Source of the DNA: Acanthaster planci
Taxonomy: Eukaryota; Echinodermata; Asteroidea; Valvatida; Acanthasteridae
Reading direction: 5' to 3'
Length of the DNA: 64,000 bases
NCBI RefSeq assembly: GCF_001949145.1
Contig: NW_019091362.1
Coordinates: 11,193,948-11,257,947 of the forward strand
Positions 48,301-60,300 of the stretch are shown one piece after another. The notes beneath the pieces are model-generated. The model saw only the letters and a list, made by a program, of their open reading frames with translations. It ran no database searches and was not told where the DNA came from. The translations under genes were made by a program, and so were the position numbers. The first letter of the stretch is position 1, and each line of letters opens with the position of its first letter.

Positions 48301-51300
48301 TTTGCGATTTGAATTTTTAATTCCATTCCTGAGGACATCAAGACAATATTGTCTGTGGGTCAATTTGAATAGCCTATAAAAGACTCCTCTTTTCCCAGTG
48401 TGTAGCATAGCCTTTCCTCCACTATTTGTTAGTGTACTGTATCTGTAGTTTGTCTAGTGAGTCCAGGCTGTTCCAGTTACAAGCCTTTGGCTTACGTCAA
48501 TGGCCTTGTAACTCTTACTGCATATTTAATTAGTAAAAATTTATTTTGCTTTATCTGTTTGGCTTTCAAGTATTATTCTTTGGTGCATATATTTTCTCTT
48601 GATATACAGTGTAGCTTTGTTTATGGTTGTGTTTATACATGTACCTCTTAGATTGGGAAGTTATAACTAAATGTTTATTGAATTGAATTGATTGAATTGA
48701 AACTACAGATTCTGCATGGAGACTCACAATTATTTTACATATTTTGTAGTATTTAAAGTGTACCAGTACCTACAATGAATTTACATGTACATGTATCTGA
48801 GATCCCATTTTTCTGCAACTCTATACTTTTCTTCAGTGTCTGGAAATTATTTGACATCTCTTTTTGGTTTAATCAATGCATTTGTAAAGTGCAATTTTTA
48901 AAATGTTAAAAATTGCCCATGCTTTCCTTGACAACTGAGGACGTTGTTGCTGTGATGTCATCCAGGGAAGACATGCTTCTATGCATTGAGTTTTTGTTCA
49001 AAATGTGAACCCAAAATTAACTCAATGGAAACATTTCTGAGAGAGGATTGCATGCATGCTTATTGCTAGGAAATTACTAAACAAACAACTAAAAGTTGAG
49101 GCCAGGAGAACTTCAGACGTTTATTGTGCACAAACCAATGCAACATTGAGATTTTCTCCCTGGGATGACATCACAGTTTTGCTCATGAATATGGAAATAC
49201 TCATCAGCATAAAAACCAAAAAGGCAGCAAAATACCCCTTAAAACAGTGAAAGAGACACTGAAAATGAGGTTATCTGATATGTGAAGGTGCATGGTTTTA
49301 GGTTTGCATTAAAAAAATTGCACTGCAGCTACCCTTTAACCCTAACCCTCCTCAATACTTCACCTGATGGAGGACTGAGGAGTGTTAGGGTTAAAGTTGG
49401 TTTGATCTGATTTTTTACTTAAATGCATTTGACGTGTTACTAAAGTAAATGGCACTGTGTACTGGCACATGTACATGCGAGCAAGCACGTACATGTATGC
49501 AATGAAAAATGTCTGCGTGCTCAAAAGCACAATCTTCACAAATTCCTCAAGCTGGGTACAGCCGACTCTACGTGAACCGGTACATATTCACATACATATG
49601 TACATGTATGTGAGTAGTAAAAATTCTACAATGACTGAATGTACATGTACGTTCAAGCTACGCAACCTGCTTTCTTAACCCCATATGTAACTGCCAAAAA
49701 CCTGCCATACTCCAACAGCAGGTTTTATGAGGTTTTGGCAGGTTTGGTACTGTACCTGAGGAACTTGTTGAATTTTGTGAGACTTGGGATGAAAGGCCCA
49801 GGGAGATGGTGCCAGTTTCTGTGTGAGTTTGGTCACACACGGGTCACTGTGTGCAGTGTCTGGCTTGCTGTACCAATTGTTGGACTATGCTTGATTCTGT
49901 CAGGCTTGGTACTGTTCAGTGCAAGTCATCCTATCCTGCACAGACCCATCCAGACAATATCACTCAAACTCCAATGGGCTCATTCTGTTGGAGTTTATCA
50001 GGTTTAGTGCAGTAACCTGCATGTACATGTACAAGTACATAGACAAGTACATGAAAATGTTGGATTTTGTGAGGTTCAGTATGCTTTCTAGTGAAGGAGC
50101 CTAGGGGGTTAGGGTTAATGATTAAAATCATTTACCATACAAGTGTACTTTAAACGTTTACTTTTTCTACCCCTACCCTATACAGCAACACTTTCTGTGA
50201 CCCACTCTGTGAAAATGAGTCTTAAGTTGCCAGAGCCACTGTGGAGTAGAAAGTCCTTTAGAATAATTTTGCACTGTGTAAATCACCAGAAACCCACAGC
50301 ATTTTTCACCATGGGGTATCCACTTTCATTAAGATGCTAAATTGAGTGATACATCAAAACCAAAAAACTCAATTTGCTCCTTCCAATACAAAGGAAAACT
50401 CAAAAAGTGGCTCTGGTGACTTAAGACTTATTTTCACAGAGTGTGTCCCACATTATGGTGCCAATGTTCCCAAATGGCACCTCTGTACAGAAATTTCATA
50501 CAGAGCACAGTGCGTGCTCAATGTACATGTACATGTACTCATCCTTTCCCAAATTACTGGCATGGAAAATGACAAGAATTCTTTTTACCGTTTTCCATCC
50601 CCTACATGTACCAAGTGGTTTTTGCACGTACACGTGAAATTGTTAATGTACATGTATGTACATGTACATTGTACAAATACATGTATGCACACAAAGATGC
50701 TGAATCCCATTCAGGGTTCAGCAAATTGTAATCATGTGAAGACATACGAACCTACTGCATACTTTGTGAATTGTGGAAACAGTGTCCCCCTAAAGGTCCC
50801 CCCCAAAGAATAACCCCCCCATAAACAAATCCAAATTCAGTGCCACAATACTGCTCCCTGTACTTTTCAATGAACTGCCAACATCCTTCCCCTACTAGGC
50901 TCCCCCTACCTACTGCTATGGATCTTCCTTGATGTCCTTCAACCCCAGTCTTACTTCACACATCAGACACTATCAGTTTCTTGTTTTATGAGCAAGGCAG
51001 AGGCTGGAGAGATACTACACTGCGTTTATTGCACTGGGAATACATCTACATGAAAAATGTGAGACTGGGATGAAGACTTTTGTTAGAAATCTTTTTGTGA
51101 ATGCAATGGACTTGAATTACCATGTTTTTTATGGATGCATTATGTTTTGTCACATTTTGCTGTTTTTTTGTAAACAGCTCAGGTAGAGAGAGAAACTGGG
51201 GTGTAAATTTTGAAATTTTGAGTCCGGCTAAACTGAACTCCACAAATTTTTGATGTCAGGCCAATTTTAGTCACTTGTGAAACTGCAAAACTATTGCAAG

Positions 51301-54300
51301 TTTCACTGTGACTTGGGAAAGTGTGGGTTCCATGGACAAAAAAATGGCCTTCCACACTGAGTAGCAGACATGGCAGAAGAGCTACTGTAAGTCAACAGCC
51401 TGGTTCCCATCTGCATAAAGCAACGGGTCCAAGAGCAGTCTGGCTAGCTGCCTCTAATGATATCTGGACACGTAGTGAATGATGAGCAACATTCACCAAC
51501 CAGTTAAATTGGCTACATGTAGGTATTGGCCTGAAGGCATATCAACTTCAAGCAACAAAGCTCCCTCTCAAGTCCAAGCATGAAGCCCACTTAACAAGCA
51601 TCTATGCTTTGAAGCACTGTATGTTACGGTATATGTTCCGTACATGTACATGTACATGCATTCATGGTTGGTTTAGCTTCTGTGTCTATTCGCAGACCAA
51701 GCCTGATGACTCCTCGATCCCAGTGGTCGATCAAGTATGCATTCAGTTCGTTCAGCACTCATGAAATGGGTCTGTTTGCTTCATCAAATGATCATATCAT
51801 TTTTTGTGCATAATACCCGGATTGAAAATAGGTAAAGGTACAGGTACTAGTTGGTTTACATAACCGTGTTAATATGATTCAATCCCAAAGAGACTGTGGC
51901 CTACCGCGTCAGCAAAAGTGCAGGCAATATCTGTCCCATGATCCATTACTCTAATCAAAATGGAATTTTACATTTGACTTTTGTTTTAGGTTAGCTTCCA
52001 CTCAAAGCTACTGGTACTGTTGACATTTAAAACGCGGTAGGGAATAAGTGCTTTTATTATTAATTGTTAAAATTTTTCCTTCTGAGCTTAAATGAGTCTA
52101 ACATTTTTAACAGAAAACCCTTTTAAGCACCAAATATGTTTACCAAATCCTTCCCTTGTCATTGTCATATTAGCCATGTGGTAATGTCAAATTGATTCAT
52201 CACAAGGCAGTCCTCAGGGAAGAAAGATGCACATAGAGGAAAGGGTTGGGGAATAATGCACAGGAAAAGGAGAAGGAGGTTGACGCAAACCAGATGACCG
52301 TAAACCCCCCCCCTTTTATCTCTCTTGTTTATAGCTTGTCTGCTAAGCAGATCTTTCAAGCTAATTGTTTCTGCCATTAGGCATGTATTATTAACAGAGA
52401 CCCAACTGAGACACAGTGGCCATTTCAGTCATTTTCCATGTGTGCATTGTTTGTACTGCTGTGGAGTGCCAGTCCCACTGGGGTTCTGACTATTTATGAA
52501 AACAGGTACATGTACATAGCAAACTGGATTGAAGGGGGAAAGGCAAGGTTTTGGAAGTTATAGGCTTGCTTCACTAGCTTCTTTGGGATGCCATCACTAT
52601 CATTAATCTCATCAGAATGTTAAATTTTTTGCTCACTCAAGCACATTTATATCAAAACTCATCCAGTTACAGATTACGTGTTTGACAATATTTCATGTTA
52701 ATTTTTGCCATTATGGGACACACTATGCCTTAAGGACCTTGAAAAAGAACTTGCAAAAGCTGAATTTTGTAACTCAAAAGGAACAAAATCAGTAAAAAAA
52801 AAGTAAAATCCATTTCAAATAGAAGAAAATTTAAAACACTGAGCAAACACAAAAAAAACTTCATCAGTGGTGTAAAAACAACAACTAGGTACACGAAGAC
52901 AGCAAAGGTGAAATGACTTAGTTGCAGAAAGTTCCAGAAAAGCCGAGCACTTTGAAAAGCTGATTGTCGGCAACAACTCACTTGTTCATGAGCTTCGTCC
53001 TGCTTGTTGATGACTGAAGCCTCATGTTTTCCAGCTTGGCCGGGCTGGGGATGAAACCAACATCAGCGGCCTCCCGCACCAGCTTACCAATCCACCAGTC
53101 ATTATTGTATTTCTGGCAGAAAAGAAGCAAATCAAGTTGTTGATAGCACTTTGGTTTTTAAATTTAATTTTACAGTTTTTTCACCAAAACTTGAATGGCA
53201 GTTGATACTGTATAGTCTTTTCACTAGAGCCAGGGATATCCAACAAATGCTTCAAGATGACCACCTAAATCGACTAATTTTCAAAAGAATATGCAAAAAT
53301 TAAAAGAATGCTCATTTGAATGTAATGGTACAAACAAAATTTATACAGTCCTCCCAAACAGCAATTTCAATTATTATTCTTTTATAAAGCCCAATTAAGA
53401 ATTTTAAAATACCACCTGAAGGCTGGTTCACACTTCAGGTGATTGCGAATGCAAGAGCAAATTTGACATCACAACAAATTCACAACAAAGGTCGCTCCAG
53501 TTGAAATGTGTTCAACTTTTATGAATTTGCAACACAAATATTTGATTAGACGTCACAAATTTGTGTTCATTTCGTTTTCACGTGCAGTATGAACCGTCCT
53601 TAACAAGCAACAAATTCAAACGCACCTCTTTTATATGGAGGAAATCTTTAACTTTGAAGGTGATGGCATAGCCCTGGACTGGTGAATCGTCGTCAATTGA
53701 CCCGTCATAGGCTACATTCGTTCGGACTGCAAACGCCACTGGCTTTGTCTGAAAACAGAGTGAAAATTGCACCTAGGTTAACTGAAAAGAGAAAAACCAA
53801 TTAGGCATAGGACACCATTTGCACCACTTGTTTGGTATAATGTCATTTCAATCTTTCATGCATCTGTTCTTTTTGTTGGGCAAGGTTTTAATTGTTCTGA
53901 CAGTGAAAACAAAGGCTAAAAAAATTGATAAGAAATTGATGATAAAAAATTCCTAATAAATCAAGGGAAATTTAAGCAATTTAGGTTAAATTTCAGAATT
54001 ATAAGTACCTATCTAAATACTCTTCAATTCATTTTTCACAGGAAATGAAACTGTAAAAAAACTTAACAGAATGTCAACTCCTTCACATTTTTAATCTCCT
54101 TCTGACATACATACACAAGTACATGTATCTGTGGATTATTTATATTGTGTTAACAGTGTGTACACCATGTGAAGGTCAGAAAAGGTGTATAAAATTACAT
54201 GTAGAAGTTTCAAAACTGTGATGAACACTGAATGGATGAATGATTGAATGGAAGTCTCCGTCTCAGCCCACTGTAGCTATCTCCAGTTTGGAGGATGAGA

Positions 54301-57300
54301 ACACAGCCAGCCTTCTATCAAGGTACCAGTACAAGTTTGAATATTTTCCTGTGATGGATCTTGGCTGATACACAATCCAAATACTCCCATGTACTTATTG
54401 CAGCCCACACGTGACCTCTCAAGATGCCCCAGCAAACACGGCAAATTCTATGGGCTATCATACCTACATGCATGCACCTATAACACCCCTTTAATAAGCT
54501 CCACCCATGGTAAACTGCCACTCCACCGAGCCATATTGAAAGCTTCCTCTGTAATCCAATTTTGACTGGTCAAACAGGGTGCACTCCACACCCCACACAA
54601 TAACAGTCACAAGAAGAGGTTGGAGCAACTCCAACCAAATCTTGTTAGCCTTATGAAATGATTTCCTGCAATTTTTTTTCCCTGGTGCAAAATCCAAACA
54701 GCGTTGCTCACGTAACGTCTTCCAGAACTGCTAATAATTGGCCATGGATGATACAGCTGGTGGTTGTGATGTTGCTGCGGAATGCCCCTGGATGGCCCAC
54801 TAGAGGGACCAGTGTGAATGATGGGTCCTAATGCCGTTATGCGCCAGACAGACACCAGGAAGTGATGGAAATGGCTGGGTAGACTGGCAACGCCAGCGCC
54901 GTTTGACGTCCGTAGCCTCATCTGCATAATTGAATGGCCCGGGGAGTAGAGGCCCGTTGTAAACAAATGCGCATACAAGGCAGACAACGGCCGAGTTCCA
55001 ATGTGTTGCTTCCAATCAAGCATGTCGGGGAGACAGGAGTTTGAGGGTACATGTAGTTGGCGAAGGTGAGATACATGCACTGATGCAGGCAAAACATGTG
55101 CCAGTATCAACAATGTCTGTGTATGGAGGGTTATAAGGGACAAATTTTGTTACATTGTGTCAAGCATCTGCACATCAACACTTAAGACAACAAACATTTG
55201 CATGTGTATGCAGAGTTTGTGTGATTTGTACATGTGAGCTTCCAACAGAATTCAAGCTTTTTAGATAATGGAATGGACAAGTCTGTTGCTACGAAAATTG
55301 GGGGAAAATGTACAACTGTAAAAAACCTAGAAAGATAGTTGTGCAACCACAAGCACATGTACCATAAAAAAAATGACAATACCCCTCGTCAGCAAGTCTT
55401 AGTTTATAATTTCTTCCAAAAAAAAGAGTGTTCTTTGTTGTACATGCATTTTATATGTACCAGTGGTGATGACTTCTTTGAACAGACACTGATGACTGAC
55501 GTGCACATACATGTACATGTACATGTATGGTTGACACACATTAGTGGTATCTCTCATTTTCATGTATGTACCTGTATGTTTTCATATGCACACTGTACAT
55601 GTGCATGTGTACGTATACCTGCAGCCGATGTCGCGAAACTTTACGCAAACTCCACTTAAGCCACATTTTATTGTGTAAGTTGCACAACAAATTAAGAGTG
55701 ATTTCATGAAACTTACGCAATGCATAAGACTGCGACTTATGCAACAAATTATGGCGTAACTTACGCAGTCAGTTTACGCATGTAGGTGCTATAAGTTGTG
55801 TCAAACAAAGCAAAAAAGGCCAGCTCGTCGTGTTCAGTTAAAACTCGTGTTCAGTTAAGAATCGTCATTGCTGAACTCAGCAGGCTCATAAGAGAAACGT
55901 ACAACTTTGTTGGAGAAGGTAATGAAAAACTTGTTTGACTGTGGGGAACCTGCAAGTTCATCTGTCCAGTTCTGGTGAAGAAAAGACGAAAACTTTTCCA
56001 AATGGCAGGCGGATGTGATTCAATGACTATTTGATAACTGTTGTTATATTGGAAAGGAACAGCCGTCATAAAAGCCATTTGTCCTCGTCCAAGAAATTTA
56101 ATATTATTAAAACGTGGCACAGCTACCCAAGTTTTCGTTCAATTGGATGTACATGCAAGTACATGAATATTGCATAGCTACATTTGTGATGCAGTTAAGG
56201 CTTATGCATGGTTCAACGTTACGCCACATTTTGTGAAATCAGTTGCAGTGTGATGTAATACACGTACGGGTTCTGGGGCAGGTGGGTGCATACATGATGT
56301 ATGTATCACTGATTGTTCCCAGACTCCTCTTTTCATGCCACTGCTAATCACTATAGAGCCTGGAACCGCTCAGTCAGCCTGGCCTGTCTGTTACTCTACA
56401 TTGTTTGTGCTGGGGGAGGGGGGGAAGGGAGCATGTACTGTATCCCTGGTACGTGTACATGCACATGTGCAGGGTAAGGTATCATACCATTTCTATGTCA
56501 TTCCATCAACTACTGTAACTCTGGACATGTACATGTACATTGTATGTTACACCTGTAGTGAAATTTTTCAAGAAATTTCTTGGAAGACTTGAGAAGCAGA
56601 CACAAACAATGTGTCTATAATAAAGTCAAAAACATAAAAAAAATAAAACTTCAATAATACTGTATTGGGCAAGATGTTTACATGTATGAAACTGCAGGTA
56701 GCCAGCCTACATGTTACATGTCGTCAAATAATCACAAGTGCGAAATTTGTGTTAGGTGCATGCAGGCCACAGAGGCAGCTTATTCGTCATTTTTCAAGGG
56801 TGAGTGCCATTATTTGAATTTCCGCTTGACCAAAGCTTTGGAAAATCCCACCTGCGGACACCAATTTGGATAAATGTGTGAACCCCTCAATCCCACACAA
56901 CCCTGATGTACATGTGCCGTCCCAGTACATGTATCACATATACACTGCCCGTACTGTTATGTACATGTACATGTATACCGGTACAGGTGCATTTATGTAC
57001 ATGTAGGTCTGCTGATCACCGTATACACGGCCATCAAGGGTACAGTCAAACCTCATTAATAAGAGCATTGTTAATTAGTGATGCTGCTTATAACAAGGAA
57101 ATTTATTTTGGGGTCCCAGTTCTTTGTTTTTTTATATTATTTTCATTCCTGATAAGACAAGGTTCCTATTATAACAAGATAATTTGCCAAGTCCAACGGA
57201 CCTCTTATTAACGAGGTTCGACTGAACACGTACAAGTAAATGTACCACTTTACATTTGGTACTAGTGCAAAAGTGTTGCAGACACAATCTGTGGTATATT

Positions 57301-60300
57301 CTTCAAGTACATGTACTTTACATGTACAGTGTACATGTGATTCAGAACACTTTCTTGCAGTGCGTGAAACAACCTTTACAAAAATAAATGAAATACAAAA
57401 CAAGGGTACATGTAGAAGGCTTGGATTTGAAGATTCTCTTTGTCAGATGAAAATTAACCAGTCACGAATGAAGTATCTCTCCACTGTGACTCGAGCGATT
57501 TGCCGTTTTAAAGTTTTCTAATTACACAAAGCCACAAAGAGGTGTCATGACGCACATGCACAGAATCAAACAATCACTTCTATACTGTCCCCTAACAATT
57601 TCGATGAATTATTGGTATTTATTTGGACATACATATATGTGCAAAACATTCAACGAAAATATGATCTCTTGGGGGACTACAGATGTTTTCAACCATAAAA
57701 TGTTGAAAAATTGATGCACATGTAACCAAATGCTTTTGTAAATTATACTTTCATTTCCTACTTCAATGATGAACTCATGTGAAAAGCAACCCTTAGTCAT
57801 ACATGTACTTCAGTACCTGTGCAGCAACCTACGTTTGTGTACACTGGTGAGTGGGCTGTGTGACGGGATCGAGCTCTGGAAAACAAAAACCTGTGTATGC
57901 ATATGCTTAACAAACACAAGCCCATGATTTACTGAAGCTCAGCAGTGCAGCAGAATGACGCAAATTCAGCATTAGCATGACATATGCAATGTGCGCGTAG
58001 CTTGATTAATTTAAAACCCTAACCCCCTAAGTGTATGTAAAATCATATTGAAATCAGAGGATTTGGGACTGTTACGGATGTATGATACTATGGCTAGGGG
58101 TGCACATTAGGTGTTGGCGACTAGTGAATTTAAGTAGTTGTGGTGACTACTGAAATAAATAATAAATATAATCAATAAATAGTCATGACTAGTCGACTAG
58201 TCGCGACTATTTGCATTGTTTATTTGTCCAGTAGAAAATCATGTCCTGTTTTCATGACATAATACAGGGTTAATTTTGCATGATGTCACACTGTGTGTTC
58301 CACTTTTTCCTATTGGATGGTTGGACTTTAACACAATCGTGAATGAAAAATGAGGCTTTTTTAAGATAAAAACTTTCGTCAGAAATGTTTGTGATATTCC
58401 TTCTTTGTTTCTCTGCTTACATGTACTTACTACCACTTTTTGGAAGGAAGCCTTAATCGTTCCACAGTGCGATCAACAACTTTGCAGAGGTGAAAAGCAC
58501 ACGGTGCTAACGTCTGACTGGTGCCTGACCCACGACACAGTGCTACGATTGCAACAGCGAAGGACAGGGACCAGTTTATGGCTGGGCTGCGTGCGCGCAC
58601 ACGCTGAATCAGGCTACGGGGTCTCTTCAGTTGTCGAGTCTGATGTTTGTAAACATGTCAAATAAACATTGATGGAGAAGGGAATGAGCAGCAGATTTGA
58701 TCCACGAACATAATTTTATATTATTTTCTGTGTATGTATTCAATGTTTTAATGTCTTTATTTCAAGTTTGCACTGCTCTCACAAGAGACAATACACTCGT
58801 GCAGCAAAGTGAATTTTCGAGAAATAAATGTATGCACTTGGTTTTGTGGTTCGTTCCCTACGCAGACCCGACTCATGCACAGTGCTGCCATGCTTATTCT
58901 GAGCGATACAAGCCATCGCCACTTCAGTTTTTTGAACAATTTTAAGAATCAACAGCTTCAGGTATAGTTTTACAAATAATCAACATAAGTTTTTGTCACT
59001 TGTGAGAGTCATTATTTTTGGCAGCTTACTTCCAAAATTCCAAACTACTTCTGTGTTCTTAGTAGCGGGCCAAAAATAAACTGCTAGAAATTTCATATAA
59101 AAGGAATTATTCCTACATGTTTCAGCGGACAAGTTTCATGCAGAACACGGATTTATCTGACCCCAATGCAACAGTACTGTCACTTTCGTGGTGTTTTACG
59201 TGCAATGCTTAAGCAGCGCATGTGAATAGTTCACCTGAATGCCGATCATGGATGGTCAGTCACATTTACATGACTTGGACACTTCCATTTTCCTCAAGGG
59301 GAGAGATGAAACCTTATTTTTATACTATTTTTATTTAAACATCAGGAAAGCTTATAAGGAATAAAATATATTAAATCACTTTGCGCAGAAAGTAATTATT
59401 ACTATATGCATACAAAACATTTTTATTTCACAAATGTTTAGATATAAAAATTAAATACAGAAACAATAAATGATGCCTATTTTGGTCAGTGAATTCAACT
59501 GAGCACAGCACAGTTTACAAATCAGCCTTTCGATGGCAGAGGAATTGCAGGGTACAGTTTGGAATCACACATCACAAAAATTAAACAGTGGTTTGTAAAA
59601 TAACATTTGTGACAAATATAGAAGGCTCTCTCACAGTGTGCACATTCATCGCAAATCCTTTATTTCACAGACACACATAAAAATGCAACAATCCCAAAGC
59701 TTAAGGCACAAATGCATGGCCCTAATCATGAAAAATAATATCTTCGAACAAGAGGGAATCATGTTTGCACCTTGCTCTGCGCAATCATGTTCGGATCGGA
59801 CTCGACTAGTCGCGGCTGTGATGCACTGGCACCAGGCCAACATGACTCGAGTAGTCGCAGCTGCACAACTACTGCGACTAGTCAACAACACCATCGAGAA
59901 AGGAGACAAGGTACTGGTGGTCACTCACGACTATCAAGCTACATGTAGGTGTACAAATTTTACGTGAGCAGCGTGTGGCTGCTCTGAACACACGTGGCGC
60001 GGCAATACACGCTCTGGGGGATCTGGCAGGTACTCCATTGCACTGCGCAGTCACGGGCACGTACACGTACAGTCGCCCAATGCTATGCGCTGCGTACGAG
60101 TTCCAGCCTCTAATTGTGACACAGTCCGACTAATCGTCGCATAACAACTAGTCGACTATCTGGAAATTGATAGTCGTGACCAATACCTTTTGGTATTGGC
60201 GACTAGTCGCACTGGCCTAGTGCACATACATTGTAGGTGCGTATACATGTACATGTACCAGCGCATTACGTACTACTGGCAGCAGAGGGGGGAGGAAGCC

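Larger units (their letters stand above)
46848..52981 (-). other. CACNB intron between HOOK and SH3 exons
   Basis: It contains two TTAA-bounded elements (49336-49394 and 49675-50118) and several ACATGT microsatellites (50521, 50647, 51640). No additional exon is recognised. Confidence 0.55.

Noticed and set aside
58405-58945. Transposase-like open frames in the CGACTAGTCG segment
   Set aside because: Cys/His residues are present but not in a zinc-finger or hAT dimerisation pattern that I can recognise.
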